Below are positions 51,533 through 61,458 of a stretch of 64,000 nt of DNA, in pieces. This DNA is from an uncultured Anaerobiospirillum sp. (GTDB lineage Bacteria; Pseudomonadota; Gammaproteobacteria; Enterobacterales; Succinivibrionaceae), in NCBI GenBank assembly GCA_944390115.1, contig CALXOW010000006.1, positions 22,758 to 86,757 on the forward strand, written 5' to 3'. The position numbers and the translations under genes were made by a program. Position 1 is the stretch's first letter. Every line of letters starts with the position of its first letter. The notes beneath the pieces are model-generated. The model ran no database searches. It saw only the letters and a program-made list of their open reading frames with translations, and had not been told where the DNA came from.

Positions 51533-52954
51533 ATGCGGATTGAACATGATTTCATCGGTGAGTTGGAGCTTGCGGACGACGCCTTCTACGGAGTGCAGAC
51601 CTTTAGAGCCCGCAACAACTTCGATATCACGGGCGAGCATTTGAGCGATTACCCAGGCTTCATCTACGGCTATGCCAAGGTTAAGAAGGCGGCGGCCTTA
51701 GCTAACTGCGAGCTTGGGCTCTTAGACCAGGAGAAGTGTGACTTCATTTGCCAGGCGTGCGATGAGGTCCTGACCGGTAAATACAACGACCAGTTCGTGG
51801 TTGATATGCTTCAAGGCGGCGCTGGCACCTCGACCAATATGAATTGCAATGAGGTCATTGCCAATATCGCTCTGACCTTAATGGGGCATAACAAGGGTGA
51901 GTACCAGTACCTGCATCCTAATGATCACGTCAACCTCTCGCAGTCGACCAACGACTCCTATCCTACCGCGATCAAGATTGCGCTCTATGACGATATCGGC
52001 CGTCTCTTTGCGGCGATTGCCTTATTGCGTGACGCCTTCTACCGCAAGGCCGATGAGTTCAAAGACGTGATCAAGATGGGCCGCACCCAGCTGCAAGATG
52101 CAGTGCCAATGACGGTTGGTCAGGAGTTCCATGCCTTTGGCACAATGCTCGATGCCGATCTCAACAATTTGGGGATCGCGCGCCAAGCCATGCTCCACAT
52201 CAATATGGGTGGTACGGCTATTGGCACCGGCATCAATTCGCATCCTGATTATGCCGCTACCGTCTGCCGCTATTTGCGCGAAATCACGGGCGATGATTTT
52301 GTCACCGAGCAGGACTTAGTGGCCGCTACCCCAGATTGCTCGGGCTATGTGCATGTGATGAGTGCCCTCAAGCAATTGGCGCTCAAGCTCTCTAAGACCT
52401 GCAATGACTTGCGTCTCTTGAGCTCAGGACCACGCTGCGGCCTTAACGAAATCAACCTGCCTAAGATGCAACCTGGTTCATCCATCATGCCGGGCAAGGT
52501 CAACCCAGTCATTCCTGAGGTGGTTAACCAAGTTTGCTTCCACGTGATTGGGGCGGATGTCGCAGTGAACTTTGCCGCTGAAGCCGGTCAACTCCAGCTC
52601 AACGTCATGGAGCCTGCCATTGCCTATGAGATCTTCAAGTCGATCAAGATGTTAGATCGCGCTTTGCGCACCCTGGCTGAAAAGTGCGTTGATGGCATCA
52701 CGGTCAATCAGGAGGTCTGCCTTGACTTCGTGCTGGGCTCAATCGGCATTGTCACTGCGCTCAATCCTTATATCGGCTATGAGAATAGCGCCGCGATCGC
52801 TAAGGAGTGTTTGGCTACCGGTAAGCGCGTCCGTGAGGTGGCTTTGGAGCGCGGTCTGCTCACCCCAGAGCAAATCGACGAGCTCTTAACCCCGGAGAAT
52901 ATGCTGAACCCTAAGCTCTCGGCAGAGAGCCGGGTGCACTACAAGCAGCGTTAG
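51533..52954 (+). CDS. aspA: Aspartate ammonia-lyase
   Basis: Converts L-aspartate to fumarate and ammonia, feeding fumarate respiration in anaerobes. The 473-residue protein aligns with E. coli AspA: RIEHDFIGELELADDAFYGV, QGGAGTSTNMNCNEVIAN, NDHVNLSQSTNDSYPTA, KMGRTQLQDAVPMTVGQEF and the superfamily signature GSSIMPGKVNP (Ala in E. coli is Gly here). ATG 51533 is chosen because the residues before it in the open frame are Cys/Leu-rich and unlike the family; GAGG lies just upstream. dcuA follows 241 bp later, as in E. coli. Aspartase is favoured over fumarase C by the overall match. Confidence 0.94.
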   Translation: MRIEHDFIGELELADDAFYGVQTFRARNNFDITGEHLSDYPGFIYGYAKVKKAAALANCELGLLDQEKCDFICQACDEVLTGKYNDQFVVDMLQGGAGTSTNMNCNEVIANIALTLMGHNKGEYQYLHPNDHVNLSQSTNDSYPTAIKIALYDDIGRLFAAIALLRDAFYRKADEFKDVIKMGRTQLQDAVPMTVGQEFHAFGTMLDADLNNLGIARQAMLHINMGGTAIGTGINSHPDYAATVCRYLREITGDDFVTEQDLVAATPDCSGYVHVMSALKQLALKLSKTCNDLRLLSSGPRCGLNEINLPKMQPGSSIMPGKVNPVIPEVVNQVCFHVIGADVAVNFAAEAGQLQLNVMEPAIAYEIFKSIKMLDRALRTLAEKCVDGITVNQEVCLDFVLGSIGIVTALNPYIGYENSAAIAKECLATGKRVREVALERGLLTPEQIDELLTPENMLNPKLSAESRVHYKQR

Positions 52955-53195
52955 TTGGCCGTATTGGCTAACATGGGGCACAAATCGCCTTATTTTGGGT
53001 TGGTAACTACGTTTAATCATGGTAGGCTAGGCGGCTTTTTTCAAGTTAAGCCAGATTTATCGTCTTAATGGGCCGGGTTTGCGGCCTTAAGTGGGCTGGG
53101 TCTGCGGGCTCAGCCGGTGTGTTACCAATCCCCACAATCCTAGCTCCCAGCGCGTGGTGGTGCACGTTTGGGAGGCTTTTAGGTGAGGAGTTGTT

Positions 53196-54593
53196 ATGGA
53201 CATAGTTTTGATCTTGCGCCTCTTGGTGCTCTTTGGCGTGATCTTCTTTGGCATCAGGTTAGGCGGTATGGCCATTGGCTATACCGGCGGCTTAGGTGTG
53301 ATCATCCTAACCGTGTTCTTGGGCATGAACGCCGGTGCCATCCCAACTGATGTTATCTTGATCATCATGTCGGTGATTGCTGCCATCACCGCCTTACAAA
53401 AGGCCGGTGGCCTTGATTATATGGTGCGCATCGCCGAGCGTATCTTGCGCAATAATCCTAAGCACATCAATTTCTTGGCGCCGACGGTGACCTATGTTTT
53501 AACCGTCTTGGCAGGTACCGGCCACACCGCCTTTGCCATGATTCCGGTTATTGTCGAGGTCGCTAAGGAGCAAAACGTCAAGCCTGCAGGCCCGCTGTCG
53601 ATGGCCGTGGTCTCAGGTCAGGTCGCTATTACCGCTTCGCCAGTATCAGCGGCAGTGGTCTATATGACCGGCGTGCTCGAGCCTTATGGTTGGTCCTACC
53701 CAACCTTATTAGTAGTGTGGCTCTTGACCACCTACGTGGGCTGCATGATCGCCGCTTTCATTATGTCGCTCTTCTTCAATAAGGGCCCATTAGACCAAGA
53801 TCCTGATTATTTAGAGCGTGTTAAGGCCGGTTTGATTCACAAGGTTGAACCTCATAAGCGCCCGCCCCTGCCTGCTACCGCCAAGGCCTCGGTGATCATC
53901 TTTATCATGGGCGTTATTTGCGTCGTGCTCTACGCCACCATGATCTCAGATCTGGTCCGTCTGCCGATTGTGGAGAGCTTAAAGGCCTCTGATTCAGGTG
54001 TAGCGGCTTTCCTCTTACCTGCCTTTGAGCAGCTGAAGTTAGCCCGTGATGGCGCCATCATGTCCTTTATGCTCCTCATTGCCACCTTGATTGTCATCAA
54101 GTGCAAGCTCAACACCTCAGAGCTGGCGGACACTCCGACCTTTAAGTCGGGTATGACCGCCTGTATCTGCGTCTTGGGTGTAGCTTGGCTCGGCAACACC
54201 TTTGTTGCAGGCTATTCGGCTCAATTAGAGGACTTCTCCAAGGAGATTGTCGCCCAGTATCCAGGCGTGCTCTCGGTCGTGCTCTTCTTTATCTCGGCGC
54301 TGCTTTATTCGCAGGCCGCCACCGCCAAGGCCTTAGTGCCAGTCATCATTGTGGCGCTCAATATGGACGCCAATCCAGATCTGGCCTATATCTTGGTGGC
54401 TTCCTTTGCCGCCGTCAGTGGCCTGTTCATCCTGCCAACCTATCCAACCTTATTAGGTGCGGTGCAGATGGACGACACCGGTACGACTAAGATCGGCAAG
54501 TTCATCTTCAACCACTCGATGCTCCTGCCATGCATTCTGTGCATTTTCATTTCGGTAGCTTTAGGCTTCGTGGTCGCTCCACTCATGAGTTAA
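53196..54593 (+). CDS. dcuA: Anaerobic C4-dicarboxylate antiporter
   Basis: Inner-membrane carrier of the Dcu family that exchanges fumarate or aspartate for succinate during anaerobic growth. The 465-residue protein has about 10-12 hydrophobic segments. VVSGQVAITASPVSAAVVYM, LLYSQAATAKALVP and LPTYPTLLGAVQMDDTGTTK match DcuA more closely than DcuB. Adjacent aspA supplies fumarate, so the pair forms an aspartate-to-succinate module. GAGGAG precedes ATG 53196. A clear terminator follows. Confidence 0.93.
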   Translation: MDIVLILRLLVLFGVIFFGIRLGGMAIGYTGGLGVIILTVFLGMNAGAIPTDVILIIMSVIAAITALQKAGGLDYMVRIAERILRNNPKHINFLAPTVTYVLTVLAGTGHTAFAMIPVIVEVAKEQNVKPAGPLSMAVVSGQVAITASPVSAAVVYMTGVLEPYGWSYPTLLVVWLLTTYVGCMIAAFIMSLFFNKGPLDQDPDYLERVKAGLIHKVEPHKRPPLPATAKASVIIFIMGVICVVLYATMISDLVRLPIVESLKASDSGVAAFLLPAFEQLKLARDGAIMSFMLLIATLIVIKCKLNTSELADTPTFKSGMTACICVLGVAWLGNTFVAGYSAQLEDFSKEIVAQYPGVLSVVLFFISALLYSQAATAKALVPVIIVALNMDANPDLAYILVASFAAVSGLFILPTYPTLLGAVQMDDTGTTKIGKFIFNHSMLLPCILCIFISVALGFVVAPLMS

Positions 54594-54675
54594 GCCCACA
54601 GTGGCCTCAAGTGCGCGGGGCATGTTAGCGCCCAGCACCAGGTGAAAAAACTACTCGAGACAGAAACATCTCACC

Positions 54676-54705
54676 AAAAGCCAAGGTTAGTTCCTTGGCT
54701 TTTTT
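54676..54705 (+). terminator. Terminator after dcuA
   Basis: Stem AAAAGCCAAGG (54676-54686) with CCTTGGCTTTT (54693-54703), a 6-nt loop, and a T-run to 54705. Confidence 0.93.
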
Positions 54706-55028
54706 GCTGCCGAAATTTGCTCCTGAGGTCGCAAAGGTGACCCATAATGGTTCAGTTATGAGGACGGCGCTGTCACTTTGTGGAATTGGTCACAGCCATA
54801 ATGCCGGAAATTCCTATAATGGGCACAGTAGCTTTAATTGCCAGATAAGAGTTACCTCTGCTTCCCTTCCATCTGAACAGAGGGGGCTCTTAACTAATTT
54901 AGTGGTGGAACTTGGGCAAGGAAGGTGCGGAAACTCTGTGGAGGCTTGCTGTTGTTATGGGATTGTTGCGGGGCTAAGCTCTCCAGTTCACACAGAGCAG
55001 ATGGACATTACTATGAGTGAGGTAATCT
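54706..55028 (+). promoter_or_regulatory. Promoter/leader region of nhaB
   Basis: A 323-bp gap with a consensus -10 TATAAT at 54815-54820, giving a leader of about 200 nt. The -35 is not clear. No known riboswitch was recognised in the leader. Confidence 0.45.
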
Positions 55029-56654
55029 ATGCCTAATATGACATATGGAAAGGCGTTTGCCCTGAACTTCATGGGAACAGCGCCTACTTGGTACAAACTT
55101 TTTGTGTTGGGCTGCCTCATCCTAAACCCAATTTTAGCGGCCATCTCGCCGGTCCTCGCAGGCTGGGTCTTGGTGGCTGAGTTCATCTTCACTCTGGCAA
55201 TGGCCTTAAACTGCTATCCATTGATTCCAGGTGGTTTCCTGGCGATCGAAGCGGCGGTCATTGGCCTGTGTGATATGGAAGGCGTGCGCGAGGAAATCGG
55301 AGCGAACCTCGAAGTTATCTTACTTCTGATGTTCATGGTCGCCGGTATTCACTTCGTACGTGATGTGCTCTTATTCACCTTCACCAAGCTCTTGGTTAAA
55401 GTGCGTTCCCATACGCTCTTAGCTTTTATCTTCTGCTTATTAGGTGCTTTCTTATCGGCCTTCTTGGACGCCTTAACGGTTTTGGCGGTCATCATCACGA
55501 TCTGCATTGGTGTCTATCGTTACTATCACGATATGATCACCGGTGATGCAGCCACGGCTCGTTTAAGCAATGACACCTACGTCAAGGAAGAGTTCAAGCA
55601 GGATTTAGAGACCTTCCGCGCTTTCTTACGTTCGATCTTAATGCACGCTGCGGTTGGTACCGCCATCGGTGGTGTCTGCACCTTGGTTGGTGAGCCACAA
55701 AACATTATCGTCGGTGGTGTGGCCGGTTGGGACTTCATTGAGTTCGCCTTACGTGTTTCGCCAGTTTCGGTACCAGTAGTTATCTGCGGCTTTAGCACCT
55801 GCATCATCTTAGAGAAGACCCACTGGTTCGGCTTTGGTACCGCTATGCCTGAGTCGGTCCACAGCATGTTAGTCGAGGTGGAGAAGCGCAATGACGCTAA
55901 CTTAACCAGCCGCGACAAGATGCGCCTGATCATCCAGGCTTTATGCTGCGTTTGGTTGGTTATCGGCTTAGCCTTACACTTAGCTGCGGTTGGTTTAATC
56001 GGCCTGTCGATTATCATTATTGCCACCGGCTTATGCGGTGTTACCTCCGAAGAGGAAATTGGTAAGGCCTTTACCGAGTCGCTGCCATTCTGCGCTTTAC
56101 TGTGCGTCTTCTTCACGGTAGTTACTGTTATTTCGCAACAAGAGTTGTTCCGCCCATTGATCGAGTGGGTACTGTCGACCCCACCTGAGTCGCAGCTGCC
56201 AATCTTCTATCTGGCCAACGGTATCCTGTCCTCGGTCTCGGACAACGTCTTCGTTGCTACCATTTACATTCAGCAGGTTTATGACGCCATGTTACACGGC
56301 GTTATTTCCGGCGAGCAATTTGACCACTTAGCTATTGCGATCAACACTGGTACCAACTTACCTTCGGTTGCTACCCCTAATGGTCAAGCTGCTTTCTTAT
56401 TCCTGCTCACCAGCGCCTTATCCCCACTCATTCGCCTCAACTATCTGCGCATGATGTGGATGGCTCTGCCTTACACCATCGTCTTAACTGTGGTCGGCTT
56501 AATCGGCACTTGGTTCATCCTGCCAGAGGTTACCCAGTGGATGATCGACGCTGGTATGTTAGTTTCCGGTGATATCGCTCACGCCAGTGAGATGGGCTCA
56601 GCCCTTAAGGAAGCAGCTGGTGCGGCAGCTCAAGCCGCCGGTGCTGCCCACTAA
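55029..56654 (+). CDS. nhaB: Na+/H+ antiporter NhaB
   Basis: Inner-membrane sodium/proton antiporter important for sodium tolerance and sodium-driven transport. The 541-residue protein has 12 or more hydrophobic segments. It begins with the NhaB-type NFMGTAPTWYKLFVLGCLIL and has NCYPLIPGGFLAIEA, FLDALTVLAVIITI, GTAIGGVCTLVGEPQNIIVG, SSVSDNVFVATIYI and TGTNLPSVATPNGQAAFLFL. The C-terminus is Ala-rich. Codon use is strongly biased to TTA for Leu, suggesting high expression. Sodium cycling would fit the GPH symporters, which can use Na+. ATG 55029 follows GAGG. Confidence 0.96.
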   Translation: MPNMTYGKAFALNFMGTAPTWYKLFVLGCLILNPILAAISPVLAGWVLVAEFIFTLAMALNCYPLIPGGFLAIEAAVIGLCDMEGVREEIGANLEVILLLMFMVAGIHFVRDVLLFTFTKLLVKVRSHTLLAFIFCLLGAFLSAFLDALTVLAVIITICIGVYRYYHDMITGDAATARLSNDTYVKEEFKQDLETFRAFLRSILMHAAVGTAIGGVCTLVGEPQNIIVGGVAGWDFIEFALRVSPVSVPVVICGFSTCIILEKTHWFGFGTAMPESVHSMLVEVEKRNDANLTSRDKMRLIIQALCCVWLVIGLALHLAAVGLIGLSIIIIATGLCGVTSEEEIGKAFTESLPFCALLCVFFTVVTVISQQELFRPLIEWVLSTPPESQLPIFYLANGILSSVSDNVFVATIYIQQVYDAMLHGVISGEQFDHLAIAINTGTNLPSVATPNGQAAFLFLLTSALSPLIRLNYLRMMWMALPYTIVLTVVGLIGTWFILPEVTQWMIDAGMLVSGDIAHASEMGSALKEAAGAAAQAAGAAH

Positions 56655-56725
56655 TTAGAGCTCAGCACTGGTAGCACTAGGCAGTGCTAAGTACTTGATC
56701 TTTGCTCAGTAAATGAGCTTTACCA

Positions 56726-56766
56726 GGACAGTGTCACCGCAAGGGGGCACTGTCCTTGGTGTTTTT
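56726..56766 (+). terminator. Terminator after nhaB
   Basis: GGACAGTG (56726-56733) pairs with CACTGTCC (56748-56755), followed by TTGGTGTTTTT. Confidence 0.8.
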
Positions 56767-56993
56767 GGTGACGCAAAAATAAAGCTGTGAGGCTCGGTCG
56801 GCCCGTAGGTACGAATTTGTCGCATCAGGCGCCATATTTGGCCATCCCCGGCTAAGTGCGGGCGGGGCGCCTTTGCTATAATCCACTGTGACGCTTAGCA
56901 GGTGAGGCTTAGCCTTACTGGGGTTGAGCATGGTGTGTGGTTTGAGGCGTGGCACCTTAAGGTGCAGCACCGCAAGAGGAGAGGGAGGCAACA

Positions 56994-58280
56994 ATGCAAG
57001 TCTACTTGGTGGGCGGTGCGGTGCGTGATGAACTCTTAGGCATCAGTGGAGCAGATCGCGATTTTGTGGTGGTCGGTGCCACCATTGATGAAATGCGGGC
57101 GCAAGGTTTTGCCCAAGTGGGACAAGACTTCCCGGTCTTTTTGCACCCCGAAACGCACGAAGAGTATGCCCTGGCGCGCACCGAGCGCAAGCATGGCCAC
57201 GGTTACACCGGCTTTATCTGCGACTTTTCTCCTAAGACCACCTTAGAGGAAGATCTGCTGCGGCGCGATCTCACCATTAACGCTATCGCTAAGAACTTAG
57301 AGACCGGAGAGATCATCGACCCTTATGGCGGCCTCAAGGATTTAAAGCATAAGGTCTTACGCCATGTGTCCCCGGCCTTTGTGGAAGATCCGCTGCGGGT
57401 CTTACGCGTCGCGCGCTTTGCCGCCAAGCTCCATCATCTAGGCTTTAGTGTGGCTCCTGAGACCTTGGAGCTGATGCGCGAGATAGTCAAGTCTGGCGAG
57501 CTGCAAAATCTCACTGCCGAGCGCGTCTGGATTGAGCTCGAGAAAGCCCTCAACACGCCCGATCCCGAGGTTTTTATCGAGATTTTGCACTTTACCGGCG
57601 CCCTCGTGGTAGTGCTGCCTGAGATCGAGGCTCTCTCGGGCGTGCCGGGCCCAAAACGCTGGCACCCTGAGGTTGATACCTTAGTGCACACCGTTATGAC
57701 CTTGCATCGCATTGCCTGCGAGACGCACGATCCGGTCGCGCGCTTTGCTATGCTCTGCCATGATTTAGGTAAGGGGCTCACCCCCAAGGAAAATTGGCCG
57801 CACCACAAGAACCACAATGTTTTGGGCTTAAAGCCTTTAGAGGCGATGTGTAAGCGCCTTAAGGTGCCTAATGACTACTATGACTTTGCCAAGCTCGTGG
57901 TCTTCTATCACTCCTTTGTGCACCACCTCTATCAAGAGGGAGCGTACGGCATTGTCATGCTGTTAAATCACCTTGATGCCTGGCGTCGTCCTGAGCGCAT
58001 CAAGCCTTGGATTTTGTGCTGCAAATGCGACTTCTTAGGCCGCAAGGGCTTTGAGGCCCGTCCGTTCCCGCGTGCTGAGTATCTCTATGAGATGTTCAGT
58101 ATCTGCCGCACTGTGACCGCTAAGGAATTTGTGGAGCAGGGCTTAAAGGGAGCTGCAATCAAGGACGCGATGTTTGAGCGCCGCGTCGCCTTGGTCGCTG
58201 AGTTTATGAAGACTATCCCGCAAGGTGAGCTCGACGACCACGACAATAGCTCGCCTGCTGCCGAGAGCGTGCGCGATTAA
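56994..58280 (+). CDS. cca: CCA-adding tRNA nucleotidyltransferase
   Basis: Adds or repairs the CCA end of tRNAs. The 428-residue class II enzyme has the nucleotidyltransferase head YLVGGAVRDELLG and metal-binding DRDFVVVG, the downstream LLRRDLTINAIA with IIDPYGG, and neck/body motifs EDPLRVLRVARFAAKL and AERVWIELEKAL. An HD phosphohydrolase domain follows (HTVMTLHRIA, AMLCHDLGKG), as in gammaproteobacterial Cca. ATG 56994 follows GGAGAGGGAGG. The stop region is the first unit of a six-copy 20-bp repeat. Confidence 0.96.
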   Translation: MQVYLVGGAVRDELLGISGADRDFVVVGATIDEMRAQGFAQVGQDFPVFLHPETHEEYALARTERKHGHGYTGFICDFSPKTTLEEDLLRRDLTINAIAKNLETGEIIDPYGGLKDLKHKVLRHVSPAFVEDPLRVLRVARFAAKLHHLGFSVAPETLELMREIVKSGELQNLTAERVWIELEKALNTPDPEVFIEILHFTGALVVVLPEIEALSGVPGPKRWHPEVDTLVHTVMTLHRIACETHDPVARFAMLCHDLGKGLTPKENWPHHKNHNVLGLKPLEAMCKRLKVPNDYYDFAKLVVFYHSFVHHLYQEGAYGIVMLLNHLDAWRRPERIKPWILCCKCDFLGRKGFEARPFPRAEYLYEMFSICRTVTAKEFVEQGLKGAAIKDAMFERRVALVAEFMKTIPQGELDDHDNSSPAAESVRD

Positions 58281-58380
58281 ACAAGAGCATGCGCGGTTAA
58301 TCAAGAGCATGCGCGATTAATCAAGAGCATGCGCGGTTAATCAAGAGCATGCGTGGTTAATCAAGGGCATGCGCGGTTAA
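58261..58380 (+). repeat. Six 20-bp tandem repeats starting in the end of cca
   Basis: Units of the pattern tcaagagcatgcgcggttaa at 58261-58280 (the coding end of cca with its stop), 58281, 58301, 58321, 58341 and 58361. They differ at one to four positions. Each unit contains GCATGC or a close variant and ends in TTAA. Confidence 0.92.
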
Positions 58381-58599
58381 TAAGGCCAGCATGCTCCCAA
58401 TGGAGTGGCCGCTACCGAACTGACTTGCCGCTACTGGTTTGGCCGGGCCGCGATTGCTCTCAGGCAGGGCCGCTTTGTGGCTTGCGCACGCAGGTTCCAG
58501 CCCGCTGCCTCATAGGCTACCACGCGCCGAAGTTATGGCCCCGTCCTGGTAGTGTGAGGCCGAACCTTGGGCTCTTGGTCGCGTTATTTTCCTGGAGTT

Positions 58600-59499
58600 T
58601 TAGGTCAACAGTGGCTCTTTCAGGCTTTGAGCGGCCTTGAGACGCTGGGCTTTGTGCTCTAACGTGGTCACTAAAGCCTGAAGCTTGGTTAAGTTGTCTT
58701 GGCGGATCACGGCGTAGTAGGTGACCCGAGCGGCATCATCAGCGATGGGAATGCAGATGCGGTCAGGGCGAAGTCCTTCTCGTTTGAGCACGATGTCTGA
58801 GGCAAACGATAGCAGATTGGAATCGCGCACGATCGTGTTAAAGGCATTGTCATCACGCTGCCATAAGAACTTGCAATGGGGGAGGTATTGCTCTACCACG
58901 TGCTGCCAAAAGCCAATCTGCGGGCGTAAGAGAAAGGCTTCCCCATCCATATCGGCAAAGCGCAAACAAGAGCTCCCTGCCAGTGGATGGCTGCGATGCA
59001 AGGCAAAGTACAGCTTCTCAGTCAAAAACGGCACGCATTGTACCGCATCGGTGGTTAGGGGCGCAGTGAGCACCGCACAGTCAATTTCTCCAGCTAATAG
59101 CTCCGCAGCTAATTGTTCCTGATCTGAGCTTACCGCAGCCATTTGGGTTAAGTGCGGATAGACCAGCGAGCAGGTGGCGGTAAGTTCCCACAGTGGGGCG
59201 GGGGCACAAGTCTTAAAGCTGACTGTAGATTTAGCCGCTTCATGGCGCCGCAGGCTCGTCACCATAAGTTCACTTAAATCTAAAATCTGCTGGGCATAGG
59301 TAAGTGCTAAGTGCCCTGTGTCAGTAAGTTCTATCTTATTTTTGCCGTGAACAAAGAGCTCCACTTTAAGCTCATCTTCCAAGCGTTGCAGTGAGCGACT
59401 GAGCGCGGGCTGTGAAATATAGAGGCGCTGGGCCGCTTCTGAAACCGTCTTGGCTTGCGCCAAGGTCAGCAATTCTTTGAGCTGTCGCAGTTCGAGCAT
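58600..59499 (-). CDS. LysR-family transcriptional regulator
   Basis: A 299-residue regulator with the N-terminal winged helix-turn-helix of LysR proteins (LRQLKELLTLAQAKTVSEAA, then RLYISQPALSRSLQRLEDEL) and a two-lobed ligand-binding domain. ATG 59499 is preceded by GGGAGG at correct spacing; an ATG four codons upstream lies on that site. It is divergent from the cupin lipoprotein and hydrolase genes, with a palindromic site between, and most likely controls them. The ligand is unknown. Confidence 0.9.
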   Translation of the reverse strand: MLELRQLKELLTLAQAKTVSEAAQRLYISQPALSRSLQRLEDELKVELFVHGKNKIELTDTGHLALTYAQQILDLSELMVTSLRRHEAAKSTVSFKTCAPAPLWELTATCSLVYPHLTQMAAVSSDQEQLAAELLAGEIDCAVLTAPLTTDAVQCVPFLTEKLYFALHRSHPLAGSSCLRFADMDGEAFLLRPQIGFWQHVVEQYLPHCKFLWQRDDNAFNTIVRDSNLLSFASDIVLKREGLRPDRICIPIADDAARVTYYAVIRQDNLTKLQALVTTLEHKAQRLKAAQSLKEPLLT

Positions 59500-59544
59500 C
59501 TTGCCTCCCAAGCTTCCATTCTGCTGCTCATTCTATCCTTTTTA

Positions 59545-59563
59545 CTATGCGTCTATAGCATAG
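59545..59563. promoter_or_regulatory. Putative LysR operator between divergent genes
   Basis: Perfect palindrome CTATGC-N7-GCATAG, containing a T-N11-A core, in the 146-bp space between the LysR gene and the cupin gene. Confidence 0.6.
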
Positions 59564-59645
59564 TGTTAGCAAAAATGAGCATTGTACAAAACATTTGCAT
59601 CTGCGTAATCTTAGGGCTACAGGCTTTTAAGGTAAGAGGTGTACT

Positions 59646-60203
59646 ATGCAAATGATGCAGTATCATTTTAATCGGCTCGGCGCTGTAGTCGCAAGTGCTA
59701 TGCTGCTGACGGCCTGTGCTTCTAGTACTTCGGAGGTGCAGCCCATGGCCCAAAATTCCGCGATGGCCCAAAATTCCGTGCAAGTGTTATCAGGTCAAGA
59801 CCTGCCTTTTGGCATTCAAGGCGATGACGTCAGTTTCCGTTTCACCGGCCAAGTCTACTTTAAGGCCTTGATCGATCGCGATCCCCAATACCAATTTCAG
59901 CAAACCAACTTAATCACCTTTGGCCCAAGTGCGCGGAGCCCGTGGCATAACCACGGCCCGATGTACCTCTTAGGCATCGGGGGCGTGGGCTATTACCAAG
60001 AAGAAGGTAAGCCTGCGGTCAAGATTGAGCCGGGCGATGTCGTCTTTTGTGCCCCTGATGTACGTCATTGGCATGGTGCCGCTCCTGATAGCTGGTTTGC
60101 GCAAGTCGTGATCTACGACAGTGAGTACCAGCCTGCCACCCCTTGGCCGAGCACGGTTCCGGTTACTGACGCCGAGTACCAAGCTGCTACCAGCAATAAG
60201 TAG
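59646..60203 (+). CDS. Cupin-domain lipoprotein
   Basis: A 185-residue exported protein. The N-terminal signal peptide ends in a lipobox, LLTAC, so it should be lipid-anchored at Cys25. A single cupin domain follows, with metal-binding residues HNHGP (about residue 104), the Gly-rich turn GIGGVGYYQEEG and a C-terminal motif EPGDVVFCAPDVRHWHGA. Cupins of this kind (carboxymuconolactone-decarboxylase-associated or quercetinase-like) often act with hydrolases and reductases. The next gene starts 15 bp later, so the two are co-transcribed. Substrate unknown. Confidence 0.85.
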   Translation: MQMMQYHFNRLGAVVASAMLLTACASSTSEVQPMAQNSAMAQNSVQVLSGQDLPFGIQGDDVSFRFTGQVYFKALIDRDPQYQFQQTNLITFGPSARSPWHNHGPMYLLGIGGVGYYQEEGKPAVKIEPGDVVFCAPDVRHWHGAAPDSWFAQVVIYDSEYQPATPWPSTVPVTDAEYQAATSNK

Positions 60204-60218
60204 GAGAGATAGATCATC

Positions 60219-61292
60219 ATGTTTCGTATCAGCGTATTAGCTGCAGCTATAGCATTTAGCACCGCTGCTCCGGCTATGGAGCCGGTCACCATTATCGACC
60301 AAGGTGTCTTTGCTGCTGGCGGCACTGTGATTGAGGCCAAGGAAGCCTACGACCCTTACCACCCTAAGACTGAGGGCCAGACTCTGCACGGCGATCACGC
60401 CATCATTCACTATCAGGTGCCGCAAAATCCACGTCAGTACCCATTATTCTTCTTACATGGCTACGGTCAGCACACCCGTACTTGGGATACCACTCCAGAT
60501 GGGCGCGATGGTTTTCGCAATATCTTCTTAAGCGCAGGCTATCCGGTTTATCTCATCAACCAACCGCGCCGTGCTGATGCCGGCCGTGCTACGGTCTCGT
60601 ACACGATTAACGCCACCCCGGATGATCAGTTCTGGTACGGCCAGTTCCGTATGGGCTTGTGGCCTAAGTTCTACGAGGGCAGTGCCTTCCCGCAAGATGA
60701 AAAATCGCTCGATCAATTCTTCCGTCAGATCACTCCTGACACCGCTCCATTTGACCTTGAGGTCAATGCTGATGCCATTGTCGCGGCCTTTGATCAGGTG
60801 GGTGATAACGTCTTTGTGACCCACTCGCAAGGTTGCAGTGTCGGCTGGAGCGTCGGTATTAAGAGCGACAAGATCAAGGGCTTAGTGGCTTATGAGCCGG
60901 GCATGGGCTTTCCTTTCCCAGAAGGGGAGGCCCCTGAGGCAATCCCTAACTCGGGTTTCTTTAACGCCAATGCCCCGCTCGAGATCCCGCTCAAGGACTT
61001 TGAGCGCTTAACCCGCTACCCAATTGTTATCTACTACGGCGACTTCATTCCTAAGGAGCCAAGTGACAATCCGTACCAGGATTTCTGGCGTGCTTCGGTC
61101 GAGATGGCCCGTAAATTTGCCGACTGCATCAATCGCCATGGCGGTGATGCCCAGGTCGTAGAACTGCCTGATGTGGGGGTCACCGGCAATTCGCACTTTG
61201 CCTTTGCTGAAAAGAACAATGTGGCAGTTGCCAAGGTGCTTCAAGACTGGCTGCACGAAAAGAAATTAGATCTTCGTCCTCAGTCTAAATAG
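60219..61292 (+). CDS. Exported alpha/beta hydrolase
   Basis: A 357-residue protein with an N-terminal signal peptide (MFRISVLAAAIAFSTAAPAM, cleavage near residue 19) and an alpha/beta-hydrolase fold. The oxyanion segment is FFLHGYGQHTRTWD, the nucleophile Ser is in VTHSQGCSVG (about residue 204), a possible acid is in IYYGDFIP and the His is in GNSHFAFAEKNN (about residue 327). It is likely periplasmic, acting on an ester or related bond. It forms an operon with the cupin lipoprotein, and an aldo-keto reductase remnant follows. GAGAG precedes ATG 60219. Confidence 0.87.
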   Translation: MFRISVLAAAIAFSTAAPAMEPVTIIDQGVFAAGGTVIEAKEAYDPYHPKTEGQTLHGDHAIIHYQVPQNPRQYPLFFLHGYGQHTRTWDTTPDGRDGFRNIFLSAGYPVYLINQPRRADAGRATVSYTINATPDDQFWYGQFRMGLWPKFYEGSAFPQDEKSLDQFFRQITPDTAPFDLEVNADAIVAAFDQVGDNVFVTHSQGCSVGWSVGIKSDKIKGLVAYEPGMGFPFPEGEAPEAIPNSGFFNANAPLEIPLKDFERLTRYPIVIYYGDFIPKEPSDNPYQDFWRASVEMARKFADCINRHGGDAQVVELPDVGVTGNSHFAFAEKNNVAVAKVLQDWLHEKKLDLRPQSK

Positions 61293-61458
61293 GGGTTAAG
61301 CCATATGGTTTAAACCCTAGGACTTAAGCCCCAGGCAGCGCGCTCGATCAGGTCAAGCTATCACAGATTACGCTATAACAGGTTACGCCGCGCGCTTAGG
61401 ACTAAACCGACTCCTACTTATCCCTGCTCAAGTAGGAGGTTAAGAAAACCTGTCATGT

